64,000 bases of DNA from Rahnella sp. AA (GCF_002834385.1 NZ_PITQ01000007.1:1-64000); one strand, 5' to 3'; shown: positions 52,151 through 63,935, numbered from the stretch's first letter. Notes: generated from the sequence alone by a model not told the origin. Numbers and translations are program-made.

Positions 52151-54649
52151 ATGTCACAAGATCCATTCCTGGAACGAGAAGCAGAAAAATACGAATCACC
52201 TATTCCCAGCCGTGAATTCATTCTTGAACACCTCGCTAAACGTGAAACGCCAGCCAGCCGGGAAGAAATTGGTAATGAACTCAACTTGTCCGGGGAAGAG
52301 GCGCTGGAAGCCCTGCGTCGTCGCCTGCGTGCGATGGAGCGTGACGGACAGCTGGTCTTCACCCGCCGTCAGTGTTACGCGCTGCCGGAACGTCTGGACT
52401 TGCTGAAAGGCACCGTCATTGGCCACCGTGATGGCTATGGTTTCCTGCGTCTTGAAGGCGTTAAGAAAGACGACGTATACCTTTCTGCTGAACAAATGAA
52501 AATGTGCATCCACGGTGATGTGGTGCTTGCACAACCGGTCGGCACCGACCGTAAAGGCCGCCGTGAAGCGCGTATCGTGCGCGTTCTGGTGCCAAAAACC
52601 AGCCAGATTGTTGGCCGGTACTTTACCGACGCGGGCGCGGGTTTTGTGGTGCCTGACGACAGCCGCCTGAGCTTCGATATTTTGATCCCGGCCGATGCCA
52701 TTAACGGCGCGCGCATGGGGTATATGGTGGTGGTGGAGCTGACGCAGCGTCCAACCCGCCGTACCAAAGCAGTGGGTAAAATTGTTGAAGTGCTGGGCGA
52801 TAAAATGGGCACCAGTATGGCGGTGGATATCGCGTTGCGTACCCACGAAATCCCGCACGTCTGGCCGCCACAGGTTCTGAAACAGGTAGAAGACCTGAGC
52901 GAACAGGTGCCGGAAGAAGCCAAAAAAGGCCGCGTCGATTTGCGCAGCCTGCCGTTAGTCACCATCGATGGTGAAGACGCCCGCGACTTTGATGACGCCG
53001 TATATTGCGAGAAAAAACGTGGTGGCGGCTGGCGCTTGTGGGTGGCTATCGCTGATGTGAGTTATTACGTCCGCCACGGCACAGCGCTGGATGACGAAGC
53101 ACGCAGCCGCGCGACGTCTGTTTACTTCCCGTCGCAGGTTGTCCCGATGCTGCCGGAAGTCCTGTCGAACGGCCTGTGTTCCCTGAACCCGCAGGTTGAC
53201 CGTCTGTGTATGGTCTGTGAGATGACGATCTCCGCGCAGGGCAAGCTGACCAGCTCTAAATTCTACGAAGCGGTGATGAGCTCCCATGCGCGTCTGACGT
53301 ACAACAAAGTCTGGCGCATCATCGAAGGCGATCCTGAGCTGCGCGAGCAGTACAACCCGCTGGTTAAGCATCTGCTTGAACTGCATACCATGTACAAAGT
53401 GCTGGATCAGGCGCGTGCAGAACGCGGTGGCATCGCCTTTGAAACGGAAGAAGCGAAATTCATCTTCAACGCCGAGCGCCGTATCGAACGTGTCGAACCG
53501 ACCGTCCGTAACGACGCGCACAAACTCATTGAAGAGTGCATGATCCTCGCGAACATCGCGGCGGCGCGTTTTGTTGAAAAGCATAACGAACCTGCATTGT
53601 TCCGTGTTCACGACCGTCCAAGCGACGACCATATTTCCGCGCTGCGAAGCGTGCTGGGTGAGCTGGGTCTGGTCATGGGCGGCGGTCTGAAACCTGAGCC
53701 GAAAGATTATGCTCAGATTATGGATGAACTGGCGGATCGCCCTGACCGCGAAATGCTGCAAACGATGTTGCTGCGTTCGATGAAACAGGCGATTTATGAC
53801 CCGGAAAACCGCGGTCATTTTGGTCTGGCGTTGCAGTCCTACGGGCACTTTACGTCTCCAATCCGCCGTTATCCGGATCTGGCCTTGCACCGCGCCATCA
53901 AATATCTGCTGGCGAAAGAGCACGGCACGCTGAAAGACCGCTGGACGCCAACCGGCGGCTGGCACAGTGATTACGAAGACATGTTGCAGCTCGGCGAGCA
54001 TTGTTCCATGGCAGAACGCCGTGCGGATGAAGCGACCCGTAACGTGGCTGACTGGCTGAAATGTGACTTCATGCAGGATCACGTCGGTGAAGTCTTCACC
54101 GGTATTATCGCCAGCGTCACCGGCTTCGGTTTCTTCGTGCGCCTGAACGACTTGTTCATCGACGGTCTGGTACATGTGTCCTCGCTGGACAACGATTACT
54201 ATCGTTACGACAACATCGGGCAGCGCCTGGTGGGCGAATCTTCCGGCGCGGTTTACCGCCTGGGCGATACGGTAGAAATCCGCGTTGAAGCCGTACATAT
54301 GGATGAGCGAAAAATCGATTTCGCACTGGTTTCCAGCACCCGTAAAGCGCGTGGTGAAGGCAAAACAGCCCGTGATCGCGCCAAAAAAGGTGGCGAACGT
54401 TCCATGCGTTCCGCCGCGCCGGCCAATGCAGGGCGTCGCCGTACCGGCAAGAAAAACGTGAACTTCGAGCCGGACAGCGCTTTCCGTAAAGACGACGCGA
54501 AACCTGCCAGGCCGAAGAAAGAAAAGGTTGTTGGTGCAGTCGGTAAAGACGGCAAACCAAAGAAAGCCAAAAAGCCTTCTGATAAAACGGCGAAAATCGC
54601 AGCGGCCACCAAAGCCAAGCGCGCGAAGAAAAAGTCGACTGACAGCTAA
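52151..54649 (+). CDS. rnr: Ribonuclease R
   Basis: This 832-residue 3'-5' exoribonuclease can unwind structured RNA and works in rRNA quality control and trans-translation. It has a winged-helix N-terminus, two cold-shock domains, the RNB catalytic domain ([12 protein letters not shown] near 277), an S1 domain and a long lysine-rich tail. The ATG at 52151 has GGAGGA upstream and gives [10 protein letters not shown]; a longer frame overlaps nsrR. It is a little longer than the E. coli enzyme (813), mostly in the tail. Confidence 0.97.
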   Translation: MSQDPFLEREAEKYESPIPSREFILEHLAKRETPASREEIGNELNLSGEEALEALRRRLRAMERDGQLVFTRRQCYALPERLDLLKGTVIGHRDGYGFLRLEGVKKDDVYLSAEQMKMCIHGDVVLAQPVGTDRKGRREARIVRVLVPKTSQIVGRYFTDAGAGFVVPDDSRLSFDILIPADAINGARMGYMVVVELTQRPTRRTKAVGKIVEVLGDKMGTSMAVDIALRTHEIPHVWPPQVLKQVEDLSEQVPEEAKKGRVDLRSLPLVTIDGEDARDFDDAVYCEKKRGGGWRLWVAIADVSYYVRHGTALDDEARSRATSVYFPSQVVPMLPEVLSNGLCSLNPQVDRLCMVCEMTISAQGKLTSSKFYEAVMSSHARLTYNKVWRIIEGDPELREQYNPLVKHLLELHTMYKVLDQARAERGGIAFETEEAKFIFNAERRIERVEPTVRNDAHKLIEECMILANIAAARFVEKHNEPALFRVHDRPSDDHISALRSVLGELGLVMGGGLKPEPKDYAQIMDELADRPDREMLQTMLLRSMKQAIYDPENRGHFGLALQSYGHFTSPIRRYPDLALHRAIKYLLAKEHGTLKDRWTPTGGWHSDYEDMLQLGEHCSMAERRADEATRNVADWLKCDFMQDHVGEVFTGIIASVTGFGFFVRLNDLFIDGLVHVSSLDNDYYRYDNIGQRLVGESSGAVYRLGDTVEIRVEAVHMDERKIDFALVSSTRKARGEGKTARDRAKKGGERSMRSAAPANAGRRRTGKKNVNFEPDSAFRKDDAKPARPKKEKVVGAVGKDGKPKKAKKPSDKTAKIAAATKAKRAKKKSTDS

Positions 54650-54657
54650 TCCTTCCC

Positions 54658-54683
54658 GGCGATTCTTCTATGGTAGAATCGCC
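54658..54683 (+). other. Stem-loop after rnr
   Basis: GGCGATTCT-TCTATGGT-AGAATCGCC forms a perfect 9-bp stem 8 nt past the rnr stop. There is no T-run after it, so it looks more like a protective or processing stem than a terminator. Confidence 0.6.
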
Positions 54684-54700
54684 CGTAACCTTATTAAATT

Positions 54701-54720
54701 GCGGACAGCATGCTGTCCGC
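54701..54720. other. Perfect 20-bp palindrome before rlmB
   Basis: GCGGACAGCATGCTGTCCGC is its own reverse complement. As RNA it gives an 8-bp stem with a CATG loop, 21 nt before the rlmB start codon. A protein-binding site or an mRNA stem are both possible. Confidence 0.6.
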
Positions 54721-54741
54721 AAGTCTATTTTAAAGAGCATC

Positions 54742-55485
54742 ATGAGCGAAATTATCTACGGTATTCATTCCGTTAAAGCCTTACTCGACAACGATCCGCA
54801 GCGCTTTCTGGAAGTCTTCATCCTGAAAGGTCGTGACGACAAACGTCTGAAGCCGCTGATCGACGAGCTGGAAGCCAGCGGCATTGTTATCCAGGTGGCG
54901 AGCCGCCAGTGGCTGGATGAGAAATCCGAAGGTGCTGTGCATCAGGGAATTATTGCCCGCGTGCGTGAAGGCCGCCAGTATCAGGAAAACGATCTGCCTG
55001 CGCTGCTGGAAAGCCTCGATTGCCCGTTCCTGCTGGTACTGGACGGCGTAACTGACCCGCATAACCTCGGTGCCTGCCTGCGTACCGCTGATGCGGCCGG
55101 TGTTCATGCCGTTATCGTTCCGCGTGACCGTTCTGCAAAACTGAACGCGACAGCCAAAAAAGTCGCCAGCGGCGCGGCAGAAAATGTGCCGTTGATCAAC
55201 GTGACCAATCTGGCGCGGACTTTACGTGTATTGCAGGAACATAACGTCTGGATCGTCGGCACGGCTGGCGAAGCAGATCATGACCTGTTCCAGAGTAAAA
55301 TGACCGGCCCGATGGCGCTGGTGATGGGCGCAGAAGGCGAAGGTATGCGCCGTCTGACCCGCGAACATTGCGACGAGCTGATCAGCATCCCGATGGCGGG
55401 CAGTGTGTCTTCCCTGAACGTGTCTGTCGCGACCGGTGTTTGTCTGTTCGAAGCGGTACGTCAGCGCGGTCTGAAAAAAAGCTGA
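54742..55485 (+). CDS. rlmB: 23S rRNA (guanosine-2251-2'-O)-methyltransferase RlmB
   Basis: This 247-residue SpoU-family enzyme methylates G2251 in the peptidyl-transferase P loop. The three SpoU motifs are seen: [23 protein letters not shown] and [15 protein letters not shown], which form the knotted cofactor site. The ATG at 54742 gives [11 protein letters not shown] like E. coli; a longer frame from 54670 crosses the palindromic spacer. It follows rnr. Confidence 0.97.
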   Translation: MSEIIYGIHSVKALLDNDPQRFLEVFILKGRDDKRLKPLIDELEASGIVIQVASRQWLDEKSEGAVHQGIIARVREGRQYQENDLPALLESLDCPFLLVLDGVTDPHNLGACLRTADAAGVHAVIVPRDRSAKLNATAKKVASGAAENVPLINVTNLARTLRVLQEHNVWIVGTAGEADHDLFQSKMTGPMALVMGAEGEGMRRLTREHCDELISIPMAGSVSSLNVSVATGVCLFEAVRQRGLKKS

Positions 55486-55510
55486 TTTCAGTTTCTGATT
55501 TCATGCCATA

Positions 55511-55537
55511 AAACGGGAGCCTTCGGGCTCCCGTTTG
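55511..55537 (+). terminator. Terminator of rlmB
   Basis: AAACGGGAGCC-TTCG-GGCTCCCGTTT is an 11-bp stem with a stable UUCG loop, 25 nt past the rlmB stop. Confidence 0.87.
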
Positions 55538-55622
55538 CATTTCTGCCTTTGTGATCTGCGCGCCTGTTAATTCCCCGCTTTTTACCATACTGATACCTCA
55601 TCCTTTTGAAAGGGAGCAGGCG

Positions 55623-57254
55623 ATGAACTGGGAAACACACCGGGTTTTCAATCAGCCCAAACCGTTGAGTAACAGCAATTTATTCCTCTCCGATACGCCG
55701 CTGCGCGAAGCTGTTTCACGTCAGCTGGCGGGCTGGGACAATGACGTGCTGGCCTCTTTAGGGCAGCAGCTGGGCTCTGCCGAATCGCTGGAACTTGGAC
55801 GGCTGGCGAATGCGAATCCACCGGATCTTCTGCGCTATGACACCACCGGCGAACGGCTAGACGATGTCCGTTTCCACCCGGCCTGGCACTTGCTGATGCA
55901 GGGGCTGGTTGCCAACCGCGTGCATAATTTGCCGTGGCAGGAGGATGCACGTATCGGTTCCGCCGTGGCGCGGGCGGCGCGATTTATCCTGCATGCTCAG
56001 GTTGAGGCCGGAACACTTTGCCCGGTGACGATGACTTTCGGCTCGATTCCTCTTTTACAACAGTACCTGCCTGCGGAATTTCGCAACTGGCTGAAACCGC
56101 TGTTGTCTGACCGCTATGATCCGCATTTACAGCCCGGCGATCAGAAAAAAGGTGTGCTGATTGGTATGGGTATGACCGAAAAGCAGGGCGGTTCTGACGT
56201 GCTCAGCAACACCACGCGGGCGGTTGCGCTGGAAGGCCGTGGCAGCGGAAAACCGTATCATCTGACCGGGCACAAATGGTTTTTCTCGGTGCCGCAAAGC
56301 GATGCACATCTGGTGCTGGCGCATGCCGGCGGCGGGCTTTCCTGCTTCTTTCTGCCACGGGTTCTGCCGGATGGCTCGCGTAATGCCATCCGCATTGAAC
56401 GCCTGAAAGACAAACTCGGTAACCGCTCGAATGCCAGCAGCGAAGTAGAGTTTCAGGATGCGACGGGCTGGCTGCTGGGCAATGAGGGCGAAGGGATCCG
56501 CCATATCCTGAAAATGGGCGGACATACGCGTTTTGACTGCGCGCTGGGCAGCCACGCCATGATGCGCCGGGCTTTATCCGTGGCGTTGTATCACGCCTTC
56601 CAGCGGCAGGTTTTCGGCAAACCGCTGATTGAACAGCCGCTGATGCGGCAAACGCTGAGCCGGATGGCCCTGCATCTGGAAGGGCAAACCATGCTACTGA
56701 TGCGCCTGGGTGCTGCGACCGGTGCCCGTGATAATCCGGTTGAGCAGGTTTTGTGCCGCCTGCTGACGCCTGCCGCGAAGTTTGAAGTATGCCGTCAGGG
56801 CATGCCTTTTGTGGCGGAGGCGATGGAGGCGTTAGGCGGGATAGGGTATTGCGAAGACAGCGAACTGCCGCGTTTGTATCGTGAAATGCCAGTGAACAGT
56901 ATCTGGGAAGGCTCCGGGAACGTGATGTGTCTTGATGTGATGAGAACGCTGAAAAAAATGCCTGCGAGCGGAGAACTGCTGCAACACCTGCTGCATCAGG
57001 CACGCGGGCAAAACCGGATTTTTGACCGCGCTTCACGCCAGTTCCTGCAACGGCTGCGAACACCGGAAGAAGCACAGGGGCGCTGGCTGACCGGGCAATT
57101 ATTTAACCTGCTGGCGGCAACGCAGATGCTGGAATTCGCTTCGCCGCCAATGGCCGACGCGTGGTGCCGGCTGGTGCTGGATCCACGCGGTGAAACGTTG
57201 TTGCCGGAACGCCTGTGTCAGTTGCTGATCAACCGCGCAATCGGGGCCGAATGA
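55623..57254 (+). CDS. aidB: AidB, adaptive-response acyl-CoA dehydrogenase-like protein
   Basis: This 543-residue flavoprotein of the acyl-CoA dehydrogenase family is induced by alkylation in E. coli and binds DNA. The flavin-binding region (GMGMTEKQGGSDV near 180; HKWFFSVPQ) and the C-terminal helical domain are complete. The ATG at 55623 has AGGGAG upstream. It follows rlmB directly (E. coli has yjfI-yjfC between them) and is convergent with bsmA with no base between the two stop codons. Confidence 0.95.
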   Translation: MNWETHRVFNQPKPLSNSNLFLSDTPLREAVSRQLAGWDNDVLASLGQQLGSAESLELGRLANANPPDLLRYDTTGERLDDVRFHPAWHLLMQGLVANRVHNLPWQEDARIGSAVARAARFILHAQVEAGTLCPVTMTFGSIPLLQQYLPAEFRNWLKPLLSDRYDPHLQPGDQKKGVLIGMGMTEKQGGSDVLSNTTRAVALEGRGSGKPYHLTGHKWFFSVPQSDAHLVLAHAGGGLSCFFLPRVLPDGSRNAIRIERLKDKLGNRSNASSEVEFQDATGWLLGNEGEGIRHILKMGGHTRFDCALGSHAMMRRALSVALYHAFQRQVFGKPLIEQPLMRQTLSRMALHLEGQTMLLMRLGAATGARDNPVEQVLCRLLTPAAKFEVCRQGMPFVAEAMEALGGIGYCEDSELPRLYREMPVNSIWEGSGNVMCLDVMRTLKKMPASGELLQHLLHQARGQNRIFDRASRQFLQRLRTPEEAQGRWLTGQLFNLLAATQMLEFASPPMADAWCRLVLDPRGETLLPERLCQLLINRAIGAE

Positions 57255-57566
57255 TTACCGGTAAAGCGTGGCCTGAGAATACCAGCGGCCAGGCACAATA
57301 GTTTCGCTGTTAAACATGATGACGTAATAACGTGCGCCCGCCGCATCGGCTTTGCGCCGTATTTCCGCTTCGACGTCCATCGGGCTGCCCATGGCTTCGG
57401 CAGTAATACTGCCGATTTTGGTCAACGTTGACGTTTGTGCGCGGGTAATTTCCTGTGCTTTTTCCGTCGGCGCGGGCGGAGGAACCGGCGTTGTCTGCAT
57501 GATGTTACTGCAACCGCTAAGCGCTGCGAGTAACAGCAACGCAGCGGAGATTCGGAGGGATTTCAT
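57255..57566 (-). CDS. bsmA: DUF1471 lipoprotein, BsmA (YjfO) type
   Basis: This 103-residue lipoprotein has a lipobox LSGC (Cys19), a proline-rich spacer and a C-terminal DUF1471/YhcN domain (KIGSITAEAMGSPMDVEAEI to ARYYVIMF). E. coli BsmA was linked to biofilm stress and peroxide resistance. Its place next to aidB is conserved. The stop codon abuts the aidB stop. Confidence 0.88.
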   Translation of the reverse strand: MKSLRISAALLLLAALSGCSNIMQTTPVPPPAPTEKAQEITRAQTSTLTKIGSITAEAMGSPMDVEAEIRRKADAAGARYYVIMFNSETIVPGRWYSQATLYR

Positions 57567-57624
57567 CGTGATATCCGGTAAAAGGGCGATAGTCTGAGTG
57601 TAGCCCTTTCAGCGGTACGCTGGC

Positions 57625-57656
57625 GAGTCTGCGCGGTGTTTATTGCCGCGCGACTC
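57625..57656. repeat. Inverted repeat between the chemoreceptor gene and bsmA
   Basis: GAGTC-T-GCGCGG and CCGCGC-GACTC pair around the 9-nt loop TGTTTATTG, with one bulged T. It lies just past the stop of the leftward receptor gene. It has no T-run, so it is at most a weak terminator. Confidence 0.5.
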
Positions 57657-57661
57657 ACGCC

Positions 57662-59611
57662 TTATCTTTCAGAAATTTTAAATACACTCACCAGCTGAGA
57701 AAGGTGGCGTCCCTGTTCGCTGAGCGCCGCAGCGGTTTGGCGGGAATTCTCCACCAGCGTGGCGTTCTCCTGTGTCGCTTTTCCAATCTGCATGATGGCA
57801 ATATTGACCTGCGAAATCCCTGAGGATTGCTCGTGCGAGGCCACGTCGATGTCGCTCATCAGCACTTTTACCTGACGGATCCCGGTCAGAATATCGCTCA
57901 TATTCGCCTGTGTTTTGGCCGCGCTCTGATGGCCGTCTTCGACCTTGCTCAGTGAATCGGCGACCAGATTTTCAATCTCTTTCACCGCATTCGAACTGCG
58001 TTGTGCCAGTGCCCGCACTTCGGCGGCGACCACAGCAAACCCGCGCCCGTGTTCACCGGCTCTTGCGGCTTCCACGGCGGCGTTCAGTGCCAGAATGTTG
58101 GTCTGGAAGGCGATGCCTTCGATGACGGTGGTGATATCCGCGATACGCGTTGAGGCATGTTTGATGGCCTCCATGCTTTCGACGGACTGATTCACCGCAT
58201 CCGCACCGACCGTGGCGGCTTTATCGGTTTGTTGTACCAGTTGGGTTGCCTGCGTGGCGTTGTCCGCGGTGTTCTGAACGGTGGCGGTAATTTGCTCCAT
58301 ACTGGCCGAGGTTTCTTCAAGACTGCTCGCCTGCGTGCCAATCTGCTGATTGATCTGATCGCTGTCGTACGCCAGTCCGTGCGTATTGGTCATAATTTCA
58401 GAAGAAACCTGACGCACTTCGCCGACAATTTTCTCCAGCCCGTGGCCGATGCCGTCAATGGCGTGCATCAGGGAACCTATCTCGTCGATGCGCTGTGTCT
58501 GCGCGCGGGCACGCAAATCACCGCTGGCATATTGCTGGGCAATCAGTACCACGTCGCTGAGCGGGCGGCTGACCAGTTTTCGCGTCAGCCCGATAAACAG
58601 CGCTGCAAACAGCGCCAGCGCCAGCAGGCTGATCATCAGGAAGCGGTTACGCGTGCTGTTAACCTGTTCCATCAGGCTGTCTTTGTCGGTACTGCCCACA
58701 ACCACCCAATGCCACGCCGGGACATTCGCGTAGACAATAAATTGCTGATGCTGGCTGGCCGGATCGGTGTACTCGCGCTCTCCATGCGGTTGCGACATTA
58801 CCTGCTGTAACTCACCGTCCGGCCACGCCGGGGTTTTGCCTTCATCCGTGTCATGCACCAGATACTTGCCGAGATCTTTCCCCGGTGCGCTGTTCAGCAC
58901 AAAGAAGTAGCCTTTCTCACCGATGCGCTTGGATAAAATTTTGGAGCGCATATCCGCGTACTCCTGCGTGATATCCACACCGACGAACAGGATGCCAATC
59001 ACGCTGCCCTGTGCGTCGCGCACGGGCTGATATTTGGTGATGTATTTTTTGCCGAATAGCGTTGCCAGGCCGCTAAAGGATTGCCCGGCCATAATCCGCG
59101 TATACGCCGGGCTGGCGTTGTCGAGCAATGTTCCGATGGCGCGGGTGCCGTCTTGCTTTTTCAGCGAAGTTGTTACGCGGATAAAATCGTCGCCGCGACG
59201 GGCGAAAACCGTAGAGATCGCGCCGGTGCGTGCCAGAAAATCATCGGGGATCCGCGTATCAAGGTTCAGGGGATTGCCGCCAGCTTTAATGACCGGCGCA
59301 GACTCACTGCCCACCATCACCGGGCTGGTGGTATCAAGCTCAAAATTTTCTGGCAGAAAATGGCTGAATAAGCGCGTGTAGCTGTCGACTTCGGCATTCA
59401 GGCTGGCGTTATACATCTCAATCATGTCAACGACACCGGTCACCTGCTCTGAAATAGCATTAACGGCCAGTTCATTTACCTGTTTGCCCGCAGAATGTGT
59501 CAGAGACAAAGTGAAAATAATAAACAGGGTGCCGACCAGCAGCGAAGCGATACTGGCCAGTTTTGCGCCTATGCTCCAGCGGCGAAATGCACGTTTTGAT
59601 GCCGTTTTCAT
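57662..59611 (-). CDS. Methyl-accepting chemotaxis protein with periplasmic Cache-type sensor
   Basis: This 649-residue chemoreceptor has membrane segments at about 20-38 and 324-342, with a 285-residue periplasmic sensor between them that looks like a fused Cache_3/Cache_2 domain. A HAMP domain (about 343-395) and the signalling coiled-coil follow, with the hairpin core [20 protein letters not shown]. The C-terminus (VFKISER) has no NWETF-type CheR/CheB tether, so it depends on other receptors for methylation or is methylated directly. The ligand is not known. It is absent from this place in E. coli and interrupts the bsmA-yjfP neighbourhood. Confidence 0.9.
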   Translation of the reverse strand: MKTASKRAFRRWSIGAKLASIASLLVGTLFIIFTLSLTHSAGKQVNELAVNAISEQVTGVVDMIEMYNASLNAEVDSYTRLFSHFLPENFELDTTSPVMVGSESAPVIKAGGNPLNLDTRIPDDFLARTGAISTVFARRGDDFIRVTTSLKKQDGTRAIGTLLDNASPAYTRIMAGQSFSGLATLFGKKYITKYQPVRDAQGSVIGILFVGVDITQEYADMRSKILSKRIGEKGYFFVLNSAPGKDLGKYLVHDTDEGKTPAWPDGELQQVMSQPHGEREYTDPASQHQQFIVYANVPAWHWVVVGSTDKDSLMEQVNSTRNRFLMISLLALALFAALFIGLTRKLVSRPLSDVVLIAQQYASGDLRARAQTQRIDEIGSLMHAIDGIGHGLEKIVGEVRQVSSEIMTNTHGLAYDSDQINQQIGTQASSLEETSASMEQITATVQNTADNATQATQLVQQTDKAATVGADAVNQSVESMEAIKHASTRIADITTVIEGIAFQTNILALNAAVEAARAGEHGRGFAVVAAEVRALAQRSSNAVKEIENLVADSLSKVEDGHQSAAKTQANMSDILTGIRQVKVLMSDIDVASHEQSSGISQVNIAIMQIGKATQENATLVENSRQTAAALSEQGRHLSQLVSVFKISER

Positions 59612-59892
59612 GGGGTTTTTCCGTTTGCTTATGTAAGCGCACTAACGGCGGCAAACGGGAAAGGATTAATGATCAAATGTAACCAGTTATTTCATTAAAA
59701 ATTGATTTGAATCAATGAAATTATTTTTAATATGTGAATTTGAATTAGGCCAAAATGACTGATTTTACTTTCACTTAAATAAGTGGTTATAAATCATACT
59801 TAAAAGGTAGTGGCTGGCGGGTGGCGGGGCGGTAAAATAAAAATCAGACTGAAGCTAAACTCGTTTGCCAGAAGGCATAAAGGGAGTCACAG

Positions 59893-60651
59893 ATGGTTGA
59901 GATGTACGAAGAAAATATTGACGGGATCCAGGTTATTCACGCAGTTCCTGCCGGGCAATATCAGCAGCAGCTCCCGACGATATTTTTCTATCACGGTTTT
60001 ACCTCGTCGAAAGAAATTTACTCCTATTTTGGTTACACGCTGGCGAAGGCTGGTTTTCGCGTTATTTTGCCTGATGCCCGGCTTCATGGCGCGCGCGCTG
60101 ATGGCGATGAGGCACGGCTGCTGGCCAATTTCTGGGGTATTTTGCAAGGCAATATTGAAGAGTTGCCGGTGCTGAAAGATCACTTTGTCGGCAAAGGTCT
60201 GGCGGACCCTGAAAGATTAGGCGTCGGCGGCGTATCGATGGGCGGAATGACGACGATGGCCGCGCTGGTAAAATTCCCGTGGGTGAAAGTGGCGGCGAAT
60301 CTGATGGGCTCCGGATACTTTTCAAAATTATCGCACTCTCTTTTTCCGGCTTACGACACGCAAGACTCCGCGCAACGCGACGCGTTTGAACGTGAATTTG
60401 CACCGTTACTCAGCCTGGATATCAGCGGAAAAACGGCCTTAATCGCCGGGAAACCGTTGTTTGTCTGGCATGGCGAACAGGATGATGTCGTCCCGTTCGG
60501 CGAAAGTCAGCGCCTGCGGCAGGAACTCGCAGAGAATGGTGCGGATGCGAACCTGACGTTTATATCAGAAGCGGAAGCGAAGCATAAAGTGTCGGTGAAT
60601 GCGCTGGCGAAAAGTACGGCATTCTTCGCCGCAAAGCTGTTGAAAAATTAA
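59893..60651 (+). CDS. yjfP: Carboxylesterase YjfP
   Basis: This 252-residue alpha/beta hydrolase has the nucleophile elbow GGVSMGGM (serine near residue 116), the oxyanion stretch FYHGFTSSKE, and acid and histidine residues near the end (WHGEQDDVVP; EAKHKVSV). The E. coli protein hydrolyses short acyl esters; the natural substrate is unknown. GGGAG lies before the ATG. The 281-nt gap upstream, divergent from the chemoreceptor, is AT-rich. Confidence 0.93.
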   Translation: MVEMYEENIDGIQVIHAVPAGQYQQQLPTIFFYHGFTSSKEIYSYFGYTLAKAGFRVILPDARLHGARADGDEARLLANFWGILQGNIEELPVLKDHFVGKGLADPERLGVGGVSMGGMTTMAALVKFPWVKVAANLMGSGYFSKLSHSLFPAYDTQDSAQRDAFEREFAPLLSLDISGKTALIAGKPLFVWHGEQDDVVPFGESQRLRQELAENGADANLTFISEAEAKHKVSVNALAKSTAFFAAKLLKN

Positions 60652-60664
60652 TCTGCCTTTCTCC

Positions 60665-60693
60665 TTGAGTTTCCCACAGGCTGTACATATAAT
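60665..60693 (+). promoter_or_regulatory. Promoter of the rpsF operon
   Basis: TTGAGT (60665-60670) and TATAAT (60688-60693) are 17 nt apart, followed by the GC-rich discriminator TGCGCG. This is a strong sigma-70 promoter 101 nt before the rpsF start. Confidence 0.78.
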
Positions 60694-60727
60694 TGCGCGT
60701 CATTTTTTCGACCGCACAACAAACACG

Positions 60728-61186
<459 letters not shown>

Positions 61187-61191
61187 TTGCC

Positions 61192-61741
<550 letters not shown>

Positions 61742-61780
61742 TCGGCAACTGTCAATTAACGACTCTGAGAGGATAAGGTA

Positions 61781-62233
61781 ATGCAAGTTATTCTGCTTGA
61801 TAAAGTAGCAAACCTGGGCAGCCTGGGTGATCAAGTTAACGTTAAAGCGGGCTACGCTCGTAACTTCCTGGTACCACAGGGCAAAGCTGTTCCTGCTACC
61901 AAGAAAAACGTTGAATTTTTCGAAGCACGCCGTGCAGAGCTGGAAGCTAAACTGGCTGACGTTCTGTCCGCTGCTGAAGCTCGCGCAACTAAAATCAACG
62001 AACTGGGTTCAGTAACCATCGCGTCTAAATCAGGCGACGAAGGTAAACTGTTCGGCTCTATCGGTACTCGCGATATCGCTGATGCAGTCACTGCTGCTGG
62101 TGTTGAAGTTGCTAAAAGCGAAGTTCGTTTGCCGAATGGCGTCCTGCGTACTACTGGTGACCACGAAGTGGAATTCCAGGTACACAGCGATGTGTTCGCT
62201 AAACTGAACGTGATCGTGGTTGCTGAAGCGTAA
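61781..62233 (+). CDS. rplI: 50S ribosomal protein L9
   Basis: This 150-residue protein has two globular domains joined by a long helix (about residues 41-74) and binds near the L1 stalk base. The signature [24 protein letters not shown] is present. It lies 39 nt after rpsR and ends the operon before a terminator. Confidence 0.98.
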   Translation: MQVILLDKVANLGSLGDQVNVKAGYARNFLVPQGKAVPATKKNVEFFEARRAELEAKLADVLSAAEARATKINELGSVTIASKSGDEGKLFGSIGTRDIADAVTAAGVEVAKSEVRLPNGVLRTTGDHEVEFQVHSDVFAKLNVIVVAEA

Positions 62234-62254
62234 TTACGCTGAGGTAAACCAGTG

Positions 62255-62287
62255 AAACGCCGGCCTTGTGCCGGCGTTTTGCTTTTC
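62255..62287 (+). terminator. Terminator of the rpsF operon
   Basis: AAACGCCGG-CCTTGTG-CCGGCGTTT is followed by TGCTTTTC, 21 nt past the rplI stop. Confidence 0.85.
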
Positions 62288-62329
62288 TGCGCTTGGGTTT
62301 TTCTGTGTGCGGAAAAGAGCTTTAGAAGA

Positions 62330-63037
62330 TCAGTTACTGCGCTGGAAACTGCCGTCCGGCTGGCGCGTAAAGGTCACCGTCACATTCTGGTCCGTCGTCA
62401 CCTGTAACGCCGTGACCACGCCCTGCGCATCACGCTGAATTTTCACCTGCTGGCCCGTTTTGAGCGTACTCAGCGGTTTATCAGCACCTTCGACCCGCGC
62501 CATAGAAAACACATCATTCACGGCCATGTTGTTATCACGGAACAACTGGGCCAACGTCTGACCCGACTGAACCTGATAACTGCGCCATGTGCCGTTATTA
62601 TCATTGGCCTGTGGCGAAACCGGATCGGGCTGCGCCATCTGAGTTGTGCGGCCCTGATCGTTACGCAAATCAGCCTGCATCGGAATACTGGCAGGTTGTT
62701 GCGGTTGCGAAGGTGCGTAAGTATTTTCCGGCGTATAAGGCCAAAGCAGTGCCAGAAGGATCACCACAACACTGATAATAATGCCGCGTCGGTGCGCATA
62801 AGGCAGGGGCGACATCCAGTGGAAACCGTCACTCATATGCCAGATTTTGCTGAGCAGCGTTTTGCTTTTCATAACAGCAGAAGAAGAACGCCCAGTTTGT
62901 TCGGTAATTTCTTCCTCTTCGTTTTCAGCTTGCGCTGTCGTGTCTTGCATCGGCCTTTTCATAATGGCAATCCAGGATCTCAACATAGGTTGATAAATAC
63001 GGACGGCTTTCCTTCTCCTGGGCGGGATTCTGCCCAT
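62330..63037 (-). CDS. ytfB: OapA-like envelope protein YtfB
   Basis: This 235-residue protein has a cytoplasmic N-terminus, one membrane segment (about 84-100) preceded by the conserved PLPYAHRRG, a proline- and glutamine-rich linker, and a C-terminal OapA/LysM-like domain (WRSYQVQSGQTLAQLFRDNN). YtfB takes part in cell division and surface adhesion in E. coli. I chose the ATG at 63037, which has GAGAGG close by. That gives about 55 more N-terminal residues than E. coli YtfB, and a start at 62872 would match the E. coli length but has no ribosome binding site. Confidence 0.87.
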   Translation of the reverse strand: MGRIPPRRRKAVRIYQPMLRSWIAIMKRPMQDTTAQAENEEEEITEQTGRSSSAVMKSKTLLSKIWHMSDGFHWMSPLPYAHRRGIIISVVVILLALLWPYTPENTYAPSQPQQPASIPMQADLRNDQGRTTQMAQPDPVSPQANDNNGTWRSYQVQSGQTLAQLFRDNNMAVNDVFSMARVEGADKPLSTLKTGQQVKIQRDAQGVVTALQVTTDQNVTVTFTRQPDGSFQRSN

Positions 63038-63292
63038 GACGACCTCTCTTGTTAACTCTTGTAATGTCGACTGCCTGTTGCTGCCTAGTATAGCCGTTTA
63101 ACTGCTTGATGCGGAAAGGGGCAAAGCACAAATATCGCTCAAACGATGGGTTAAGCGGCTTCAAAAGCGAAAAATTTATCGAAAGAGAGAAGGAACTGCG
63201 CATGCCGTCATGTTGCCTCACAGAGGATTTTACGCAAAAGCCTTGCGCTGCTATGCTGCGCCTTCGACATTTTTAAGAGCTAAGGAAAATTC

Positions 63293-63913
63293 ATGACTAC
63301 CCCTTCATTTGACAGCGTAGAAGCGCAGGCAAGTTACGGTATCGGCCTGCAGGTCGGTCAACAGTTGCAGGAATCAGGTTTGCAGGGCTTAGAGCCTGAC
63401 GCACTGCTGGCAGGCTTACGCGACGCGCTGGAAGGGAATACGCCAGCCGTTCCTGTTGATGTGGTTCACCGCGCACTGCGTGAAGTCCACGAGCGCGCTG
63501 ATGCTGTTCGTCGTGAACGTCAGGAAGCTCTGGCTGTTCAGGGGCAGGAGTTCCTGGCCGCCAATGCGCAGCGCGAAGGTGTAAGCAGCACCGAATCCGG
63601 CCTGCAATTCTCTGTGATTACTCAGGGCGAAGGCACTATCCCGGGCCGTCAGGACCGCGTACGTGTTCACTACACCGGTAAACTGATCGACGGCACTGTG
63701 TTCGACAGCTCCGTACAGCGTGGCGAGCCGGCTGAATTCCCGGTTAACGGCGTGATTGCTGGCTGGATTGAAGCACTGACTCTGATGCCAGTAGGCTCTA
63801 AATGGGAACTGTACATCCCTCATAACTTGGCTTACGGCGAACGTGGTGCGGGTGCCTCCATCCCTCCATACAGCGCTCTGGTCTTCGAAGTTGAGCTGTT
63901 AGAAATTCTGTAA
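63293..63913 (+). CDS. fklB: FKBP-type peptidyl-prolyl isomerase FklB (FKBP22)
   Basis: This 206-residue prolyl isomerase has an N-terminal helical dimerisation domain (about 1-90) and a C-terminal FKBP domain ([36 protein letters not shown]). No signal sequence is seen, so it is cytoplasmic. The length equals that of E. coli FklB. It is divergent from ytfB, as in E. coli, and followed by a terminator. Confidence 0.97.
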   Translation: MTTPSFDSVEAQASYGIGLQVGQQLQESGLQGLEPDALLAGLRDALEGNTPAVPVDVVHRALREVHERADAVRRERQEALAVQGQEFLAANAQREGVSSTESGLQFSVITQGEGTIPGRQDRVRVHYTGKLIDGTVFDSSVQRGEPAEFPVNGVIAGWIEALTLMPVGSKWELYIPHNLAYGERGAGASIPPYSALVFEVELLEIL

Positions 63914-63935
63914 TTCCTCGCGGAAACCAGAAACG

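Noticed and set aside
52955..54298. A 447-codon open frame on the minus strand inside rnr
   Set aside because: It is fully antisense to a clear RNase R gene, has no family likeness and no ribosome binding site, and such frames are common opposite codon-biased genes.
62870..62872. Alternative start for ytfB giving the E. coli length
   Set aside because: There is no ribosome binding site before it, whereas the upstream ATG at 63037 has GAGAGG close by. It stays possible.
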